Below, one piece after another: positions 59,401 through 64,000 of a DNA stretch of 64,000 nucleotides; the stretch's first letter is position 1, and every line of letters begins with the position of its first letter. The position numbers and the translations under genes were made by a program. The stretch comes from Parachlorella kessleri (Eukaryota; Chlorophyta; Trebouxiophyceae; Chlorellales; Chlorellaceae). The stretch is taken from positions 29,531 to 93,530 of the forward strand of contig BBXU01000964.1 in assembly GCA_001598975.1 (NCBI GenBank), given 5' to 3'. Under the pieces are notes generated by a model, which did no database searches, was not told the origin of the DNA, and saw only the letters and a list, made by a program, of their open reading frames with translations.

Positions 59401-61281
59401 AGGTGGGCTTGTCCAACAGTGCTAGGAGCACCCCCTGGTCCTCTGCATTCCCCACCGGAAGCTGCCCGCAAGACATGAGATCCCTCTGCTTGTGGCTGCC
59501 AATGGGGGCGTGCGGGGGTCCGATCCCTTTTGTGGGCCCTTTCCTTTTGCCGATCTCTTGCCATGTGCTGCAGGGGGGGTTCCGCAGCCTACTGACGAAG
59601 CTGGGTGCCCGGGCTGGGGCCGTGCTGCGGCTGTGGCCAGCGCAGGATGGGGCCGCAGGACAGCCGGCGAGGGTGGCATTCTCCCTGGAACCCGCCCACT
59701 CGCAGGCCCGCCAGCCATCTAGCAAAGGAGGTGCTGGGGAGCGGCAGGGACCAGCCACCGAGCATCAAAGCCCTGAGGCTGACAAAACCCAGGCCCCGCA
59801 GCAGCCGGCAAAGGCAAGTGCTGGACGCTGGCTGTTGCCTGGGGACAGGAACGGTCGCGGCGCGCCACGGACCCCAGCAGTGAAGGTTTGGTGCGTGGGT
59901 TGAGCGATAAGTTTTGAAGGCTGAATGTTCATCTGGCCTGCCATATGCCACATCTCATGTCACTCGGGTAGGCCGCTCGGACTCTTCCCATCCACCATTT
60001 AGCACCCTCAACCCTGATGAAGGTTCCAGAAGGGGATCCCCTAAGGGGATGCCAGTGGTCCTGGGCAGTGTCGCACCCATCACCCCCGCTGGCATGCTGC
60101 AGCTGGGTATAGCAACACCGTTGGCGGAGGAGCAGGGGCCTTCAGATGAGGCTATCCTGAGCCCAACTTCCCCACAGAAGGAGCAGCAGACGGAGCAGGA
60201 GGAGCAGGAGCCAAGGTCGCCACCGTCTGCAGCCCAGCTGCAGCCATGCACGCCCTCCGTGCCACCGCAGCCGCCATTGCCATCACCAACCAGGTTGCTT
60301 GTTCCAGGCCGCAGTGGCAGCTGGGAGGCAAGCACCACACATGTGCCATCACCTGGGCAAGCGGAGCAGCAGCATGGCCAGAGATCACAGCCGGCCCAGC
60401 ACCTGCAGCAGCAGGCTCAGCAGCACCCTCAAGCTGGAGCTCAGCAACAAGGGAGCCAGCAGGGCTGCATGCAGGGGCCTCAGCAGGTGCTGGACCCCTT
60501 TGCTGAGCTTGCTGAGCTACAAGCCCTGCTGGAGGGTACACCCTTGAGCCCCGCCCTCTTAACTGAGTTTGAGATGGCCTGGCTTAGGATGAGCCCAGCA
60601 CAGCGCAGCAGGGCGCACCGTGTCTTAAAGCGGGCCACGGCCCAGCCGGCAGCCGCAGGTACCTCAGTCTTGGAGCACTTGGTGCGGGCGTCCATTGCTG
60701 GGGACTGGGGCCTGGCAGGGGTGGCAGCCAAAGGGGACCCCCATGTCATGCTATGCATGCTGCAGCAGGCACTGGAGGATGCTGGGCTGGAAGCGTCCAC
60801 CCTGCTCAGCTTTGAGCTCAGCTGGCTGGCAATGCAGCCGCACCAGCAGCAGTGCATCTACCGGGCCATTATGCGGGCCACAGCAGGCCCACTGCAGTTT
60901 ACAACATCAGCAGCAGCACCAGGAGCAACTGCAGCAGCGGGAGGCATGCATACAGAAAGTGCTGCCGAGCAGCAGGCAGCAACAAACGAAGGGCCAGCGC
61001 ATGTGCGGCAGCTGGTGCAAGGCGCATTGGAATCCTTGGAGCCAATCACCGGCGGCAGCGGGTGTGACCCGCATTCTATGCTGTGCTCACTGCAAGACAA
61101 GCTGGCTGGCGCAGGGGTAGAGCATCGGCAGCTGACGCGCTTTGAGGCAGCCTGGTTGGGCAGGCGGTCTGCCGCTTGGTGGCAAAGCATGGACCGGATG
61201 GTGACCAGGGCACTGGGACAGGGGTCCATGGCTCTGCAGCCCGTCATCGCCGCAGTGATTCACAGCAGCATTGCTAGCTGA
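53423..61281 (+). CDS. Large protein with two B3-like DNA-binding domains and C-terminal triplicate repeat
   Basis: Probable transcription regulator. Ten exons join in phase: 53423-55217, 55473-56536, 56707-57112, 57437-57555, 57877-58021, 58313-58617, 58872-59028, 59266-59402, 59574-59813, 59920-61281; about 1909 residues. The first 1000 residues are Pro/Gln/Ala-rich and disordered, with a PKKRSRWDV motif (near 55850). B3 domain 1 (about 1068-1165): WRRLLTGASCSANQLYIP, then VRDGLGLHAGSVRFL, CREWLLGLHTRGDGSWRLQ, EFSSMCKALEIREGDAVVFA, matching the plant B3 pattern (basic start, W-x-L strands, L..GD..VF end). B3 domain 2 (about 1310-1400): AISTSDIDKCRLPIS, AWEVMVHHQ, GGFRSLLTKLGARAGAVLRL. The C-terminus has three copies of a roughly 50-residue repeat. 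The intron after 59813 would need a GC donor; if it is not spliced, the protein ends at 59903 and the last exon would be a separate gene. B3 call is by pattern only. Confidence 0.7.
54356..54517 (+). repeat. Three 54-base tandem repeats coding an 18-residue Pro/Gln motif
   Basis: Units at 54356-54409, 54410-54463 and 54464-54517 in the first exon of the B3 gene code for variants of RPPTVSLAALLQRQPQQP. The first two are close; the third has drifted. Confidence 0.85.
60493..61218 (+). repeat. Triplicated C-terminal protein repeat, about 51 residues each
   Basis: Copies at 60493-60645, 60736-60888 and 61066-61218 share the pattern DP-x2-ML-x2-LQ-x2-L-x2-AG-x5-L-x2-FE-x2-WL-x17-R-A. Copy 2 and copy 3 both begin DPH. 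Each is followed by, or preceded by, a short LVRASI/LVQGAL-type helix, so the real unit may be 80-110 residues. The pattern looks all-helical. I do not recognise the family. Confidence 0.8.
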
Positions 61282-61817
61282 GAGCATTAGTAGGCAGGTG
61301 GGGAATGTTGGTGAAGGCCAAGGCCTCTATTTGCCGTTGTGAGAAGTCCGTAATGGAGTGAGTAGAATGAACTGAGTGTAAGTTGTTTCTGTGGCGAACT
61401 TGCTGTTGGCCTGAAGTTTGTGTTGCAGAGTCAGTGCAATTTGGTTTGTGCCACGGTTTGGAGACTCGGTTTGCCCTGTCCTTCAACTTTACTGCAGCCC
61501 TTAGTGGGACTTAGGGGGGATGAGGCCCCATCTTAGACGGGACGGTAAGACGATACCAGACGCCGTACATCACCAGTCACGCTTTGATCACTGCGTAGGA
61601 CTCCGTAAGACGGAGGTGTCACCCTCACCGCGTGATTGGCCTATGCCTTGTGACCAACAAATGGAGGGAAGGTGCCTCGTGCCTCGGTCCCCAAGTCGGT
61701 GTTCCTCCGAAACTCGAGGCAGGGCGAGGCAGGGCGTATATAGACCGCCCCGTCCCCGGTTCTGTCACACCTCCTGTCCTGTCCTACCTTCTACACTGCA
61801 GCAGCGAAGCAGCCACC
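61282..61817 (+). promoter_or_regulatory. 3' flank of the B3 gene and promoter of the secreted-protein gene
   Basis: TGTAA at 61377-61381 is about 100 bases past the B3 gene stop. A good TATA box, TATATAG, is at 61737-61743, about 75 bases before the ATG at 61818, with the direct repeat GAGGCAGGGC just upstream (about 61716-61735). The ATG lies in an ideal AGCCACCATGC context. Together they suggest a short leader and a strongly expressed gene. Confidence 0.7.
61737..61743 (+). promoter_or_regulatory. TATA box of the secreted-protein gene
   Basis: TATATAG about 75 bases upstream of the start codon, the clearest core promoter element in the window. Confidence 0.65.
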
Positions 61818-63346
61818 ATGCGTGCCGCAGCCCTCATCCTCGTGGCCCTGCTGGCATGCAGCGCTCAGGCCAAGATGTGCGACCGCCTGCCTGCTGGTGA
61901 GTCGAGGTGTTCTCGCTTCTGAAACAAGGGTGCCCGCGCTTCGAGGCGCGAGCGCTGCTGCGCTCGAGGGTGGTCATCCACAATTGCTTTCCTGTCCTTT
62001 GCTGCAGGGCACGCCAGGGATGCTTGTGAGCGCGTCCGTGATGCAGTCCAGGCAGACCCCAAGCGCAAGCTGCTGACCTATGACTTCGGCTCGGTGAGCT
62101 GCCAGCTGCACCTTGGGCACACGGCAGACCTTGGGGCTTGTGCTTGACTGCCCACCTTGAATCTTCCAGCATGGCAGCTTTTCATGACTGTTTCTGGTCC
62201 GCTCCATTTTGCAGAAGCTGGAGACCGTCCAGGAGTTCTTCTACAACGTGCTGGGCGGCAACTGGGCCCAGTACCTCCCCAGTGCCTTCGCCAATGTTGG
62301 TGAGTGTCCTGGGAGCATTATGTACCCTGGGTCCCCCAGTGCTATCCTTAAACAGCACAAAATCCTTTGGTATCCTCGCTGAGATTGACTCCTTGAGCAG
62401 CACCTGATCCTGTGTTGAGGAAGTATTGGTGTCCTAATGCCGCTACTGGACTTCATTGCTGCAGACTTTGACTGGAGCAAGCTGGGCACCTTCGACTACA
62501 CCTCCAACATGCATTACTTTGTGGATGCCGTGTATGCCAAGAACATCACCGCCCCCAAGACCCTGAAGGACGTGTCCGACAACATGGAGCAGGTCTCCTC
62601 CATCTTCTGCACACCCGAGAAGTGAGTTGGCCTGACGGCAGCATCACGGACGGCTGTCCGATTCCTGCCTCGCTGCTACTTGCAGCGCAGCCAGGAGGGC
62701 CTCTGTCTTACCTTGTTGAGCAGCCAGCACAGCAGCTTGCCAGTCTGATGTACAGGCTGCAGTGAAGTACAGCGGTACTAGCATTGAAGCGGACCTACAA
62801 GCTATGTTCTCTTGCTGCAGGTATGTGCCCTCCCAGAAGGTGTACGCCACCTGCGTGGGCCCCAAGGTTGCCCTGAACTACGTGCCCAAGGTCTGCATCC
62901 TGGACGAGGCCACCCAGCAGGTCAGAGTTTAGCCAGCTGACGGCTTTGTGGGCATTCACGAGGCTTGCTGTTTGGGAGAGTGGCTCTGCGCTGCTGCTGT
63001 CTGTACTGGTCTCTGCCGGAAAATTGCATAGTATGTGAAAACTCTGGGGAAGCATAGTGGGGCTGCCCTCAGTGCTTTGGGCCACCACCCCTATTCATTA
63101 ATAGATTCACCAGCCAGCACCTCACTGCCGGCTGTCACATGGCTGCTGCAGGTTGTGTGCGACCCCGCCAAGATTGTGCTGTCCATGGCCCCCGGCGGCT
63201 GCACCCACAAGTACCAGAGCCCCTCCAGCTGGAAGGGCAAGGAGTGCAAGATTGCCGGCACCGTGGGCTTCACCCAGGAGAAGAACTATGGTGGCTCTGA
63301 CTACATCCTCCCCCTCACCTCCCTGTCGGTCAGCTACGACCCGTAG
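61818..63346 (+). CDS. Secreted cysteine-containing protein, function unknown
   Basis: Not recognised. Six exons join in phase: 61818-61896, 62008-62093, 62215-62299, 62465-62621, 62821-62920, 63152-63346; 233 residues. It starts with a classic signal peptide (MRAAALILVALLACSAQA, cleavage expected before KMCDRLP). The mature part has eight cysteines (contexts KMCDR, DACER, IFCTP, ATCVG, KVCIL, VVCDP, GGCTH, KECKI), one N-glycosylation site (KNITAP), and no membrane helix, so it is probably secreted or in the wall or a vacuole with disulfides. Aromatic and glycine positions (YDFGS, FFYNVLGGNW) alternate with strand-like stretches. It does not fit fasciclin, lectin or protease patterns I know. 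C-rich third positions, a TATA box and strong start context suggest high expression. Confidence 0.88.
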
Positions 63347-64000
63347 AGGCCACCTTGGCTGTGCTGCCTTCCTTTTCGCTCCTATTTGATTTCAACTTTC
63401 ATTTCTATGCGCTAGTGTAGTTGCCTATGACATGGTTATGAGCCCTACCACTATTTACCACTTGATGTGATAACCCACAAACTATCTACTGCTCAAGCTT
63501 AGTTAACAAGCTCCCCTCGTCAAAGTATGACAGCCCGGCATGGTAGCCCTGGAGCATACTCAGCAAGCCCAGAAGCAAGTACAATATACATTGGTGTGAA
63601 CTTGCACACTGACTCGCTACCGCAACCTTCAGCACCCCTCTCAACCCCTTGCTGCCTTGATACTTCTGTCGCATTACTATCCTCCTTCTTCTACATTTTA
63701 CCACTGCAGCACTGCCAGTTGCACTTTGTTGCGGTTTACGACAAGTGCCCAGCTTATTGTTTGGTCCAGCTTGCACTGTCGGCCTCACTAAGAGTGGCTG
63801 AGCTGACTGAAGCAGCCCTGGATTTAGGGACTTATCAGTCAGGAATCCATGACTTACGGTACCCCTTAGTCATTGAGGAGGGGTGCGGGGGGGGACTCCT
63901 CCACCAGCCAGCTAAAGGTCAGGCCTCTTATGGGCAGGTCCCTGGGCGGTGTGTGTGCGCGCGAGGGCCCGGCGGGGGGGGGGGGGGGGGCGGGCGGGGG
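63347..64000 (+). other. 3' flank of the secreted-protein gene, ending in a G-run
   Basis: No coding signal and no TGTAA near the stop. The last 30 bases are almost pure G with single C breaks (about 63971-64000), low-complexity sequence that may be a real G-tract or a poorly resolved end of assembly. Confidence 0.6.

Noticed and set aside
1..64000. Mobile element, CRISPR array, phage or defence island
   Set aside because: No transposase or integrase motif, no long terminal or inverted repeat pair, no spaced direct repeats, and gene content is ordinary nuclear algal genes.

Overview
The window is nuclear DNA from a green alga (chlorophyte). The genes are dense, split by many short GT-AG introns, and lie on both strands. 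They code for a plastid-type sigma-70 factor, a plastid-type acetolactate synthase, a Mini-ribonuclease III and an OSCA/CSC1 channel. TGTAA, the usual chlorophyte poly(A) signal, follows several stops. I see no phage, transposon, CRISPR, rRNA or tRNA. I cannot name the species.

Layout: (1) 1-2.2 kb, minus: DUF2838/glycerophosphocholine acyltransferase-like membrane protein, 3' end probably off the window. (2) 2.8-8.1 kb, minus: BRAP2/BRIZ-type ubiquitin ligase (RRM-like, RING, ZnF-UBP, coiled coil), divergent from (3) 8.4-12.2 kb, plus: M14 metallocarboxypeptidase with a membrane tail. (4) 12.8-14.0 kb, plus: penta-EF-hand protein. (5) 15.6-22.1 kb, plus: 1139-residue coiled-coil protein of unknown role. 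(6) 22.9-30.5 kb, minus: OSCA/CSC1 channel. (7) 31.1-32.0 kb, minus: unknown 184-residue protein, divergent from (8) 32.3-33.8 kb, plus: Mini-RNase III. (9) 35.0-41.2 kb, minus: acetolactate synthase catalytic subunit, divergent from (10) 42.1-46.9 kb, plus: sigma factor. (11) 48.4-50.2 kb, minus: UBE2W/UBC16-type E2, divergent from (12) 50.7-53.1 kb, plus: putative TPR-like helical protein. (13) 53.4-61.3 kb, plus: about 1909-residue protein with two B3-like DNA-binding domains and a triplicated C-terminal repeat. (14) 61.8-63.3 kb, plus: small secreted cysteine-containing protein.

Genes are arranged as divergent pairs with 0.27-0.9 kb shared promoter regions and convergent pairs with facing 3' ends. 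Three genes (8, 9, 10) probably act in the plastid, in RNA processing, branched-chain amino acid synthesis and transcription; two (2, 11) belong to the ubiquitin pathway. Nothing suggests one shared pathway or a mobile or defence island. For genes 3, 4, 5, 7, 8, 9, 10, 11, 12, 13 and 14 I joined exons by hand from GT-AG (or GC-AG) signals and checked that codon phase carries through; for 1, 2 and 6 most inner exon edges are approximate. The most unusual content is the B3 protein with its C-terminal repeats, the sigma factor with an insertion inside region 4, and the unrecognised proteins 5, 7 and 14.
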